Assembly (NCBI GenBank): GCA_037447655.1
Contig: JBBHKE010002976.1
Coordinates: forward strand, 411,898 to 456,433
Reading direction: 5' to 3'
Origin: Zygnema cylindricum
Lineage: Eukaryota; Streptophyta; Zygnematophyceae; Zygnematales; Zygnemataceae
Length of the DNA: 44,536 nt
The position numbers and the translations under genes were made by a program. How positions within the stretch are numbered: position 1 is the first letter of the stretch; every line of letters starts with the position of its first letter. Below the pieces are notes generated by a model. That model saw only the letters and a program-made list of their open reading frames with translations. It was not told the DNA's origin and ran no database searches. Shown here one piece after another: positions 33,501 to 44,421 of the stretch.

Positions 33501-36500
33501 GAAAAAAAGGCATGACAATAACAGGAAAGCAGAAAACTGTTCGGTTTTCCATCAAATCAAAAAGCTCTAAATTCCCCAACCCCATAAAACCCAGAAACAA
33601 AGGCCAAAAGAAGCCCCAAACAAGCCCAAAAAAGACCCAAAAAACGCCTCAAAAACACCCAAAAAACGCCCAAAAATCTTTCGAGCAACCAAGTGAGCCC
33701 TCACCTCTTCTTGCTGCATTTTGGCTATGTATGACGGAGTGTGGCGAGAAATTGCGAAGTCAAATCGAACATAGCTCACACAAGTGAGGAAAAAGAGAAG
33801 GAAAGCAATAACCAAAAGAAGAGGTTCGACAAGCTGAGAGATTGAAGAAAAAGAGTACAGAACCTGGAAAAAGAAGATGACATCCATCCATCCTTCTAAC
33901 TTATGTCAGCATCAGAAGCTTTAAGATAGGGTTTCGTACACCTTCCATATACCATATAGTGTAACAAACAGATCTATCAAATTCACCAGAAGTAAAAGAT
34001 ACAATAAAAAACATGATAAATCCAGTGTAGACCTACTAGAGTTCTTGAATGTCAATACGTCAAGGATTTTTCAACCTGAAAACATAAAAGGAGTTGGCAG
34101 CAAGCAGCCACATCACTCAGACCTAGATTAGGAATATATCTCATTATTATAGTTCTTAATGTCATTTTCAATACAAAGAAATACAAGCAAGGCACCGAAA
34201 CACTGATGTAGCGATGCCTAAAATTACAAACCAGTTTTTAGGCAACCGTGAATCTCTATTAGAGTAAAGAAATTATTAGCCTGGGGTTTATATTAGTGTT
34301 ATTAATTCTAAGGACATGGCTGATTTTAAACCATCTAAATAATTAGCATTAAGAAAAAAAGGATGTTTTATTAACGCTAGTTTGTGGTCAGAGGGCAAAA
34401 AAAAACACGCAGCGAATTCGTGTTATCTACGCTAATAGCGATCCACAGTGTACTGTAAGCAACAGAGAAAGGCAAAAGAATAATTACCACGAAGTTTTGC
34501 ATATTTAACTCAGCCACCACATTCTTCCTCTTGAGGACCACTACAGGACGACCGACAGTGTCCAAGTATGTGAATTTCTCCTGACAAGCCATCCCATCTC
34601 AGAACAGTCAAAAATTTGTAGATAACAGACCGTCGTTCCGTAGAAACTTGAGTTTATTTATCATCACTGCGAACTGAAGTAGCAAAAACATAAGATGCTT
34701 TTAGTTTCAAAATGGGTTACACAAGTTTACAAGCAAATATAGAAACAGGCCTAGATTTGGAGGACTAGCACAGACCCCCGGCGTTCTGAACCCTGAAAAA
34801 AACGTAGTGAAAAGGAACTATCCAGGAAGGCTTGTTCTTTGCATAATGATTTAGTGTGGACCATACTCTTCTTACAATCAAACGATAAGTGAAAGTCCAG
34901 AATTGGGAAAAAGAACAGGTGCAAGGTTGCACATCAACGACGAAATAAAAAAAAAGGGCAAAAAGGGGAAAAAAATTGTGGTGTGATAAGCCGAAGAGAT
35001 TGTATTCCCACCTCCTGGAACTGCTCCACATTGAAAGGGATCTCAACCTGTAAATTACTTGACCCTTCAGGCAAGACCACCTGCTCCCAAAAAAAAACCA
35101 ATATGTATATTACTTCCCCACATGTGAACCTTGAAAAAAAAAGGAAGGGGAGGGGAGGGGAAAGACGAAAGGGGGAAATAGAGATGAAAAAAAAGAAACG
35201 AAAAATAAGCCTGGACCATGCTGACCTAAGATGAAGAAATTTTTGAGGCCAATGAAAACATTAATAAACAGCGATCAACACAGGCCATTATTTAGCATAT
35301 AAGACGTAGCACGTAATTCATCATGTTTTCCCGAGATGTACCAGAATTCTTGTCCGTCCTCATTTCTTTATAGCCTTTTTTGTCTGGGATTCTTTAGTCC
35401 CAATAATGAGTCAAATCAAGTTAGTACCTCTTGAGATGCTTTCTGCTTATGCCTTTTAGACAATTGTTTCTTTTCACAAAGCAGTATAACATATTTTGCT
35501 AGAGAGTGGGAGTGGTCTACGATTTTATTGTTTGCATAACTAATTAAGGTTGTCAAACTTCTTGTGTTTTCACCAACGGTGTGGTTCAGTAACTCAGAAC
35601 TCGCACTCAATTTAAGCCTACATCAATGGTGGGAAGACGGTAATGACAAACCCTGAAACAGGATAATCTACGCTTGTCTTAAAAAAAAATTGGCATGATT
35701 TCGGCAGTGCATCAGGCATAGGAATCAGTGTGGGAAGAATTCAAGGCGTTGACCATCCTTACCTTCACAATCAGTTCATCTACAACAATCTCAGTGAAAG
35801 AACTCCCAAATGTTATGTTCAAAGCTCGACGACCGTCCGATGTTCGGAAAACAAAGTCTTCCAATGGGAGACTGTAACCAAGGGTGAAGGTGACAGACCA
35901 CCCTCCCAAAAGAGGATATCTCGGTTCCAATTCCAATTCTGTCTGCAGAAATCACCAAAAAGCCTTGAATCACTTGAAGATGCCACGAGCAAAAGAAAAG
36001 ATCTGTTCTGTTGCACTAGTATTCGATGGTAAGACAACCTAATTTGAATGTTTTGACACTTGGCTCAAAGCTGACCTCTTAAACCGTTTGATGTTGACTA
36101 CATCTAAGCATAATAAAATCCATTACAAATAAATGATAGATGTGGGTACCCAAAAAGTTTTTCTAATACAACAAAACTTCGATGCACAATTCTATCCCAT
36201 CAAAAAATGATGACGCATCTCAATAGGAAAAACGCCTTTTAGGTTTAACAATTTCAAAGTGACACAGGATACAAACAAAAAAGTTAAAAAAATGAACTGC
36301 ATAATCAAAACATAAAATAAAGCAGCGGCAAATCAAAAAAAGGCCACTGATCTTGGGAATCAGCCTCCTTACAACAAAAGAAATATATGTGAGTGAAAAA
36401 AATCCTACCTTCTGCAGATCGTTGCGGAGATGAGACGTAGAAATATTTCCGATTTCGTCTCGGTAGTACACCGAGTTAGCACGAGGAGGGAGACGAGCAA

Positions 36501-39500
36501 CAAGGCCACGTAGAGAAGCCACTCCACTCGCCATAGGACGTGACTGAAAATCAAAACTGCAATACAAAGGGGCATTTTAATACATGGCAGTTAATAGAAT
36601 CCCCAACGCATGTCTCTCAAACGATGGCGCCTTTTAAATGACCTAGAAATGGAGAGCTACATCAGTCCCAGTCATTAGCTTGGACCATATCAAATTGCGG
36701 CGCCGAACATGTGCGGAATAAAAAAAGGAAAATTAAAAGAACTTATTCAACAATAATCTATCTCCACACAGGTCATCTTTGAATACATGAATTACATTCA
36801 CAATGATTTTTCCTATCAGTAATATCAGCCTGCTTTAATGACAGTGAGTAATGCAGTGTGGTATGCACTGCTTTACTTGTAACAATAGTCCATATGCTCA
36901 CTAGGTTCAATCAACTTTCACTGTTTCATTCCCACGATTATACACTATCAAACAATCGACCTTAAGGCTCAATTCTCCTGTTCTGGAGAAATCCTTAAGT
37001 TAAAACTGAATGTCGATGATCTCTAATGCAACCAATTGGAAATTTACCCTTCACACAAGATCTTCACACACTTTCTTCGAAAGTCCCATCAGAAAGCACA
37101 AGTTCATATTCTCCCACTATCCATATGAGAAAGTAATAGCACAAACTGACCGAGAAAAGCTGCCCTTGTGTCGAGCTCCTGCGTGCTTTATTCGGTAATT
37201 TTCTGTCACATAAATATTTCCCCAGTGAGATATCTCTATCTCTCGTTCCAAATGCTCCGCTACCACTAATGGAAGGTTGTTCTCATAATGGATGGTGAGA
37301 GGAGAAAATTCAAATGCATCCACATTTTCGTAAGGGCCAAATTTTAGCTCCAAGTCAGACTGTTTCGAAGGATCCTTTTTAGTAAATGACTCCACATTTC
37401 CATTTGGTAGACGTACTACTGTTACTTGAGCTTTTACAGGATATGCACAAAGCCCATAGTGGCTGTCTTCAAAGAGGAGGAGCTGGGGATCTGATTGAGA
37501 AATTTCTGCTGGAAAGGGCTTCACCACATTTGTAAGGACATAATAAACCTCTAGATTTACAATGTCTCCCTTGATTAAAGCTTTTGGAAGTGCAACCGAA
37601 TATTCGGTAATGTTACTTCCCGCGCTTGTTTGTTTTGGTACTACGTCGAGAGGAGTGAATGATCGGCTTTTCTGCTTTCCCTCAATAGCCACTGCCTTGA
37701 CAAACGCCAAATTATCGGATTGCAGTCTCGGGAGAAGAAACACAAATGATTGCAAAGATTTTGCTCCCTTATTCTCCAGCTGCAAGATGTAGAAAGGAAT
37801 CTCTCTCAAAACGTATGGACAAAATGATAAAATGCTAAACAACTTCAAATAATGCAAAGATTTTGCATCGCCTACACCTGCATATGTTAAACTAAAAAGA
37901 GTTTTCTAGAACATGATGTCCGCAATAATAAATAGTAAAACTTCCTAACTCCTAGAAACGTCCAAGAACTTGCGTGGACATAATGCCCTAAAAGCCATTC
38001 AAAGAACTTTCTTATACAGGAACAACTAACTCTGTGAATATGTTCAAAGTCTACTTTTTGGCAGGAAAACAGATTAAAAACTAGTAAGATTTATTTCTTG
38101 CAAACAAAAAAAAAAACCTTGCATCGAGAATAGAGAAACTCTGGTTGAAATTCTGATAGCTTATAGAGTATGGGAAGTAGAATATGCATTCACCAGTGAA
38201 TGCTCTACCATACAATTGCAGACAAAAATAACTTAAATAGACATTCATAACACATGCAACATGACTGTCCAAAATTATAGTTTTTCAGAAGAAATAACCT
38301 TTTTTAGGGTTATTTAGGGTTTTTTTTATTAGACATTTATAACATGCAAAAAAACTGTCCCAGACCAGGGTTTTTCAAAAAGGAGAATTTCACGGCTCAG
38401 GCAGAAAAGCCAATTGGGAAGCTGCTTTGTAGAAAAAAAAGTAGAAAAGAGAGTACAAAAGAGTAGATACAAAGAAAAGTTCTCTGTGGAGTAGACATAA
38501 AAGAACCCACAATACTTTAGACCATAACAACATCCAAAGCTCAAACATCTTCTGATTTTTAAAACCTTGAAAAACAAAATGCAACATTGATGGATTCTAG
38601 GTTTGGCTTCACACTAGTGTCAGATTTTATTTACTCCCTCCCTCTCCCTCTCCCTATGCTCCCTCATCTTCTTCTTCCCTCCGTCCCACTCTCCTTGCCC
38701 TGCAAAAAAATATGGTACCAGCTCACCTTAATAGTAGCTGATATTCGAACAGAGCTAGTTTGAAGATCAATCTGTGAATACTCCCCACCATCAAAAGGAA
38801 AAGTTAAAAAAGGAAAAGTTGAAAGAGGAAAAGTTGAAAAATGACAAGTCGAAAGGAGAAGTTGAAAAGGGGGAAGTTGAAAAAGGAGAAGTTTGAAAAA
38901 GGGCAACTAAGTAAACAATCTCTCAGAAAAAGATCAAAAAACAGAATGCCGTTTTTAAGCCATGCCCAACGCAAGACAAAATTGAAACATCAAAAAACTC
39001 AAGGCTGTTTAAAAGTTTATTGACTTCTGCCTTATGAAATGGACCTGTAGCAGTTAACACTATTTACCACACATTGGCTAAATTGAGAAAAAAAACTGGA
39101 GAGAGAGAGAGATAAAATTAAGACAAGCCCTGGAGAGAGGAAGACAGAGAGAGATAAATTTAAGATAAAACATGGAGTAGCAGAGGGAGAGATGAAGGCA
39201 TCCAGTATATCCACATATTGTTTAAGTTTTTCATTTTGAAATAGCCCATCTAATTGTAATCAAACTTGTCCCCTCGTTTCCATTTTCACTCTTTTAATTT
39301 TTATGTGTATTTGTTTTTTTTCGTATTTTTTTTTTAATAAGTTAGAAATAAGTATTCGGGATCCACATTCCAGTAACTCTCATCGAACATAATGAGATCA
39401 AATCGCAAAATCAAAAAGTCCACTCAGCTAATTCGCACAAAATAACGAATAATGCAATGTGAACACAAAAAGCAATCTCAAAACTGTCTTCGTTCCCAAA

Positions 39501-39740
39501 AAAGTAAACAGACAACAATAACTGGTACCAACATGCCAAAGAAACTAAATCTAATATTAAAAGTCCATTCTCTTCATATACAGCCAAACATAAATAAAAA
39601 AAAAACCCGAGATTAAAACCTTGATTTACCTTCCTGTCTAGTTTAGAGACGATAATATCCTGTGCAGTAGAATATGCAAGACAAGACAGTAAAACCGACA
39701 CAAGTAGACAACACGCCCACACGTGTGGCACGGACGCCAT
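30529..39740 (-). CDS. OST1: Ribophorin I, oligosaccharyltransferase subunit OST1
   Basis: Subunit of the ER oligosaccharyltransferase that transfers glycans from dolichyl diphosphate to Asn of nascent proteins; a single-pass ER membrane protein. Minus-strand exons, 5' to 3': 39630-39740, 38727-38771, 37151-37779, 36409-36556, 35763-35942, 35012-35080, 34488-34580, 33705-33863, 32265-32489, 30529-30720. They total 1851 nt, 616 codons plus stop, with matching phases and GT-AG ends, close to the usual length of about 610. Seen: a signal peptide (residues 1 to about 27, ending YSTAQ); a luminal domain with HYENNLPLVV, ISHWGNIYVTENYRIKH, YYRDEIGNISTSHL, PRYPLLGGW and TYLDTVGRPVVV; a membrane helix at about 436-457 (LVEPLLLVIAFLLFF); then a basic, coiled-coil cytosolic tail ending LLQSIEDC. 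N-glycosylation sequons include SNIT, GNIS and LNIT. Exons 7-10 and most of exon 6 lie in unit 2 of the tandem duplication. The start is the first ATG, just before the signal peptide. Confidence 0.94.
32555..32794 (-). other. Two extra exon-9-start copies (candidate mini-exons), unit 2
   Basis: Same arrangement as in unit 1. Mini-exon 1 is 32764-32794 (31 nt) and mini-exon 2 is 32555-32596 (42 nt, identical to unit 1). Mini-exon 1 differs from unit 1 by CAA for CTA (Gln for Leu) and has the weaker acceptor AAG where unit 1 has CAG. Main exon 9 begins at 32489. Inverted repeats lie at 32554-32576 and 32718-32755. Confidence 0.5.
34244..34453. mobile_element. MITE-like element, family A copy in unit 2
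   Basis: Counterpart of 27390-27600, inside the intron between OST1 exons 7 and 8. Its right end is about 35 bp from the exon 7 donor. Confidence 0.6.
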
Positions 39741-39867
39741 GGCGGCCTACACAACAAGTCGGGTGGAAGACAAAAGTGAAGCTCAGTGAAGAAGTCAAGC
39801 GGAGAATTGGTGAGCCAGAATATTAAAAGGGCAGAAAAAGTCAAAGCATTTTCCACTGTCCCCTCAC

Positions 39868-39879
39868 TCTATATAGTAT
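39868..39879 (-). promoter_or_regulatory. Candidate TATA box of OST1
   Basis: On the minus strand the sequence reads ACTATATAGAGT, a good TATA element about 130 nt upstream of the OST1 ATG at 39740. The distance suits a short 5' UTR. No transcript evidence is available. Confidence 0.45.
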
Positions 39880-39950
39880 AGCTGAAAAAGTTTAAAGAAC
39901 TCACAAAATCAAAGTGGCGATATGGCTTTGTATCGGAGAAAGTATACAAC

Positions 39951-40139
39951 ACCGCGTATCGCTATTAGTGTTAATAATTTTTTCACCACTTAAAAAATCT
40001 TTTTTCCGTACACATTTGTCTTTTTGCCACATGACCGCCAATTAGAAGGTGAGAATCGTGGCTTTATCGTCAGATCCATAATCCGAAAATTATGTACGGA
40101 GAAAAGATGTATTAGTGGCAAAAAAAACATTAACACTAA
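39951..40139. mobile_element. MITE-like element, family B copy upstream of OST1
   Basis: Arms at 39951-40015 and 40093-40139 are inverted copies with the CACTTAAAAAATC and TTTCCGTACA motifs of family B. The core has GACCGCCAATTAGAAGGTGAGAATC, reduced here to GACCGCCAATTAGAAGG as the clearest match to 1461-1480. It lies about 75 bp upstream of the candidate TATA box. Confidence 0.6.
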
Positions 40140-40185
40140 GGGTACGTCCCCATGTAAGCGATACTTTGAAAAAGTACTTTGGACT

Positions 40186-40390
40186 GTAAACCGCGAATCG
40201 TTATTAGCGTATAGAAATTATTAGAGTAAAGAAAAAATTAGTGTCATTCATTCTAATTTAGTTCCATAAGACGTGGCACATTATGGTCCACTTCCTTAAA
40301 TAGTGTAATTTGTTAATTTTTAAGGTATCAATGTCAGAATTTTGGGGTGCCGATATAGAGTACATAAGGCTAATAACGATTCACGGTGTA
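40186..40390. mobile_element. MITE-like element, family A copy upstream of OST1
   Basis: Ends AACCGCGAATCGTTATTAGC and GCTAATAACGATTCACGGTG are inverted copies. The body matches 43885-44089 along its whole length, including TCATTCATTCTAATTTAGT, CTTAAATAGTGTAATTT and GGGGTGCCGATATAG. Confidence 0.75.
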
Positions 40391-40601
40391 GTGAAGTGTT
40401 CCGTACTACTTTGAAAAGCGTCCCTATGTGAAAAAATGAAATCGGAACTTTGACATGTGACGGTTGTAGACGTAGGTACAACTTTGTGACGGTTGACGAC
40501 GACTACGAAATTGGTGACGCCAACAAAAACAGCGACAGTTGTAGACGTCTACATTTTTGTAATTTTGTGACATGGCAGATGTTTCGGGTTTTGTAACATT
40601 G

Positions 40602-40627
40602 TGACGTCACACTCACTTGTGACGTCA
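40602..40627. promoter_or_regulatory. Pair of TGACGTCA palindromes
   Basis: TGACGTCA occurs at 40602-40609 and 40620-40627, an 18-bp spacing, each within TGTGACGTCACA or a near match. This is the core bound by TGA-type bZIP factors in plants. No gene start is close (OST1 is about 0.9 kb away), and it lies in repeat-derived DNA. Confidence 0.3.
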
Positions 40628-41303
40628 CAGATTCAAGAACTTTCCGGCCATGGATACCCGATTTCGTTTTCTCTACTTTTTTCGCTATACTTGCCATAAA
40701 AATATACATAAAGGTAGTCAAAATAATTATTTTCCAAATATCTTTCATTTCATACCAAGTTTGTCGTGCCTCATTCTAAACAGTGTGAGATAAAAGTGAT
40801 AGTGTGAGAGGGAGAGGGGAGAGGCGACGACGATGCAAAATTCTACCGAGGACCCCATGAATGAAATTGGAGGTCCGAGACCCCTGCAGATTTTTTCCGT
40901 ACATCCTCGTCTTTTTCGTACATGCACGTGACGGACAGGGAGAGAAATAGCGAGTACTCTCCCTCGTCCTAAATTTTTTCCACTCGTGTGGCGCGTGCGT
41001 GGGTCATTTTTCATTCGTTGTTTGGGTGGTACTTTCCATGAAATCAGGTCGCGAGGTGATTTTTGTTGAAGTTTTTTGACAGACTGTATTCTCTTGCCCT
41101 GGGGTCGAAAAAAGGAAAACGCCAAAATGCGTTCACATGACGACAATCATGAAGTACATTCAAAGTATCGACTTCGCGTTTGCTGTACTTTTAAAGAATT
41201 TATTTTTTGTACGGCTAAAGGTTTTCTCGTACGAAACTGCGTTTTGGGTGAAAACGACAGATTAAAGTTGATACTTAAATACATGGGGACGTACCCTAAG
41301 GGT

Positions 41304-43262
41304 CAAGTTCCATCAATCGAAAAGTGGGGTAGTTTACATGAATCCGCGACTATCCATACCAATTCGTACCGCTTATTTTGTTTTTATACGCGAAACAACA
41401 TTATAGAGAATCTTGCCAATACTCTCCGAACGTGTTGGAGGTAATACTGACCGTCGGATGTTCATCCGCGAGGCGTTCGCTTCATTTTTCTCTGTAGCTC
41501 CCAACGTACATGTAAGAGGTGGGTTGGCAGATACAAAAAAAAAAAATCGTGACACGCTAGACGAATAAGCTACGTGTCACGTTGGAAAACCAACGAAAAT
41601 TGACGAAATTTGCACATGGTGTTGAAATTTATGTATTTTCTATGTCTGTATTGGAAAAATAAATAGAGTAAGTCAGCAAAGGCAGCCTGCTTCTCGCTTA
41701 ACACTCTCCGGTCCCCATACTTGTTGCATTCACCGAAGACCAGAGAGAGAGCTAGAGCCATGGTTGTCTAAAGAGGAAAGGCTAATTCATAGTTTGTACC
41801 AAAAGAGGACTGCCAAAATCGGGTTGATCTTCGTACCTACCATCTTTAATAGCCGTTAGCTTTAGCCTATAGCTTAGGGTCATTGATGAAATGCGAAGGG
41901 TACAATAGGTATTTATAAATGTAAAAGTGGAGAATTCTAAACAACTATCAAATAACCAAAAGTTGTTTTAGACCAAATTTGAACTAGGGTTTATGGGAAT
42001 ATTTGTAGTGGTATGCCTTATCCAATAAGGCATTAACGAAATGATACACGTGTCGGGTTTCAAAGATATTTAAACATTAATGTGACAACTAATTAACACC
42101 AGACTAACGAAGAGGAATAATTCATGCATCTACGCGAATGTGAACCGTGTAAAATATGTTTTTATCGAACGGCCGGCATTGTAGCCGCCACGCGAAGTGA
42201 GCTTTTGGCGGCATTCGGAGATAGCGTCACGCGGTGCCACGTGGCGTCATATTATTTGATACCAGAGAAGATGGGAGGAGGAACCATGGCTTCGATTTGA
42301 CAGGTGTCACCTTGTATACCATGTCGTACAATGGCCGTACAATAAGTACATCTCCCATTGTACCTTCTTGTACCATAAAGTGTTCTTATTGGACTAGGGT
42401 TTAGTAGCACGTAGTCGTGAGTAGGCAGATCAAGACTTAGTGATATTTAGGTACCTCTCTCTAAGAGAGCTTGTAACTATAAAGGCCATCTTTGACAAAC
42501 CATAACTTAATGCTCGGGTGAGCAAATTCAATGATTCTTTTTGCTGCGGACTCAGAGGAGTCAAAGCTACACAGGGGCGTAGTTGGTCAGACTCTTTGCG
42601 TGCTATGGTTGCACTTATTCAGTGGGAAAGTCAAAGTGGGGAATATTGTCCAAAACACATATTCAAGCTTTGCATTCTGTGGTGGAACTGAGCACACAGA
42701 AGGTCTCTCTTCACAGGGGTGAAGTTGTATTGGGGTTCTGATTGTTAAGGGGTCATTCATTTGGGTTTATATCAACTTGGAGTCGGCACTATCTAGATTA
42801 GCTTCTTTTAGATCTGCGAATTAAATGGGCAATGGAGCCCATAGAATTTCACATGGTATGTACGTTTTTTAAATGCAATTGAAAATTTAAAAAGTAAACT
42901 CAAAACAATCCTACGTCGCTCAATTTCTTTCGTCACACTATTTCCAGGAAAGGATTTTTGCCATGTTCGAAAACACGAATCCTAAAAAATGAGATGGCGT
43001 AAAAGACTGGCGTTTGCAGAAAATACACAGGTTTTGTCGTATTATGACTAGGTACACAGGTACATGGTACGCAATTGAAGATTTGAAGTGAAATTTGTCG
43101 ACGTGAAGATTTTAAAAAGATTTTAAATATCCGGTCAAAAGCTACGTGGTGCCACTCAATGTATAACATGTGGATTTCAAACTCTTCGCGATGGGACATC
43201 GACTCAATTAACCCGGCCCGTGGAGTTGGCCATACGATTACAGAAACGGCTGATAGAACTTG
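41304..43262. other. Intergenic, no gene recognised
   Basis: Only short, unrecognised open frames. A 9-bp inverted repeat CGTGACACG / CGTGTCACG lies at about 41549-41580. A stretch at about 42165-42370 resembles the inside of the hAT element. Nothing supports a gene. Confidence 0.5.
42165..42370. mobile_element. Diverged fragment related to the hAT element interior
   Basis: In order, TATCGAACGG, GAGCTTTTGGCGGC, GCCACGTGGCG and ACCATGGCTTCGAT here resemble TATCGAACGG, GCTCTTTTGGCAGC, GACACGTGGCAG and GCCATGGCGTCGGAT in 20650-21170. The order and spacing are similar but the rest is weak. No terminal repeats are seen. Confidence 0.35.
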
Positions 43263-43330
43263 ACCGTAATAGCGATACACGGTGAAGTGAATGAGGAAGT
43301 TGGGGTACACCGCCAATCGCTATTACCGTA
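43263..43330. repeat. Inverted repeat made of family A-like ends
   Basis: ACCGTAATAGCGATACACGG at 43263 and its approximate inverse (CACCGCCAATCGCTATTACC) ending near 43328 flank about 22 bp. The ends match family A/B termini, suggesting a solo pair of ends or a heavily deleted element. Confidence 0.55.
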
Positions 43331-43884
43331 GTGTACGCTAGTTCCGTCCCGTTTTTTTTTTTTATCCTCCAATAGCGTAGTTCATTCTATTTTTTTCTTT
43401 ACTCTATTTAGGGTTAATTTTTAAGTACCGTACAAAACGAAAGTACGTCATCATTTAATTAGTGTGGTGTACGGATAGTGTCAGACCGTAGAAAATTGTA
43501 CCTTTTTAAGTGAAAAAGTATAATCAATGAGTTTTAGTAACCGCGGACGCATGAGAATGTCAGCTCTAAAAAGGGGATATAATCGGGTTATCAAATATCA
43601 CGTTCGCACATATTTGTCTAACAACCAAGTTTTGACAGTGTGAACGTACGATTTGTGTACGATTTGTAAAATTTTGTACGAATACCTATAGTAGTGTGAG
43701 CATGTTTGCGACCGACATTTTTTTTTTCAAAGACCCAAATTATAATTATTAAACAATTATAATGTATATTTAAACAAAAAGAAAACAAATTCTTAATTAG
43801 CGTAAACCACGGTAATTATTCATATACGCTAAAGAAACTTATACGCTAATAGCAATTCGCGGTGTACGGTACGGTACAGTACAA

Positions 43885-44089
43885 TACACCTTGAATCATT
43901 ATTAACGTATAAAAATTATTAGTGTAAAGAAAAAAAAAATCGTCATTCATTCTAATTTAGTGATTGGAGACGTGGCAGATTATAGTCCACGTCCTTAAAT
44001 AGTGTAATTTATTATGTTTAAGGTATCAATGTCAAAAGTTTGGGGTGCCGATATAGCGTACATAAGGCTAATAACGATTCACGGTGTAC
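43885..44089. mobile_element. MITE-like element, family A copy near the right edge
   Basis: Co-linear with 40186-40390 at high similarity, with ends ACCTTGAATCATTATTAACG and GCTAATAACGATTCACGGTG. Just to its left (43850-43875) lies another family A right end, CGCTAATAGCAATTCGCGGT, so insertions are nested or adjacent. Confidence 0.7.
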
Positions 44090-44170
44090 TGTATTGTAGC
44101 GAATCAACGTAAATTTTGAATATTGTAAAAGAATTGCTTGTGTGTCTGTATCGCCAATGTTACATAGCAG

Positions 44171-44330
44171 AGGTCGCAAACGGTCAACCGAAACCATGAC
44201 CGACCGTTAACCGACCGCCCGCGCTGGATCCGGAACGGATTCGGTTGCCAAATTTTTGGGGTCGGGCAGTTACGGTCGGTTGATTCACCATGAAAAAAAA
44301 CGGTCGGTTACGGTCGGTCAACCAAAAAAC
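44171..44330. mobile_element. Possible second hAT-like terminus
   Basis: A cluster of CGGTCGGTTACGGTCGGT-type repeats on both strands (GACCGACCGTTAACCGACCG and CGGTCGGTTACGGTCGG), resembling the subterminal arrays of hAT-type elements. No paired end or target duplication is visible before the window stops. Confidence 0.35.
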
Positions 44331-44421
44331 CAAAAAAATGAAATTTTTGTACTGTCCCTATAATCCAACATTTTTGTACTTTGTACTCTTTGGCATCGTG
44401 GAAGTTCGTGACATCATGATT

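Larger units (their letters stand above)
28209..35065. repeat. Large tandem duplication, unit 2
   Basis: It is 6857 bp, from GTGTTTAGTGAATGGGCC to TAAATTACTTGACCC, abutting unit 1 with no spacer. It carries exons 7-10 of the complete OST1 gene, most of exon 6 and the gene's 3' flank. Beyond 35065 the sequence continues into the first 15 nt of exon 6, so the right breakpoint lies inside an exon. Confidence 0.95.
40137..41303. mobile_element. Possible 1.17-kb inverted-repeat element, family C
   Basis: AAGGGTACGTCCCCATGTA at 40137 is matched by its inverse ending at about 41301 (TACATGGGGACGTACCCTAA), and a few more inner bases agree. Between them lie a family A element and unassigned sequence with no transposase. 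I find no clear target duplication, so this may be one old element or two half-elements. Confidence 0.4.

Noticed and set aside
34757-34800. Extra OST1 exon after TTTTTTCAG (reading VQNAGGLC)
   Set aside because: It has a good acceptor but no suitable donor, and exon 6 (VEQFQE) joins exon 7 (EKFTYLD) directly in phase 0 as in other OST1 proteins.
40745-41146. 133-codon minus-strand frame as a gene
   Set aside because: No recognisable domain, biased composition, and it lies inside repeat-derived DNA.
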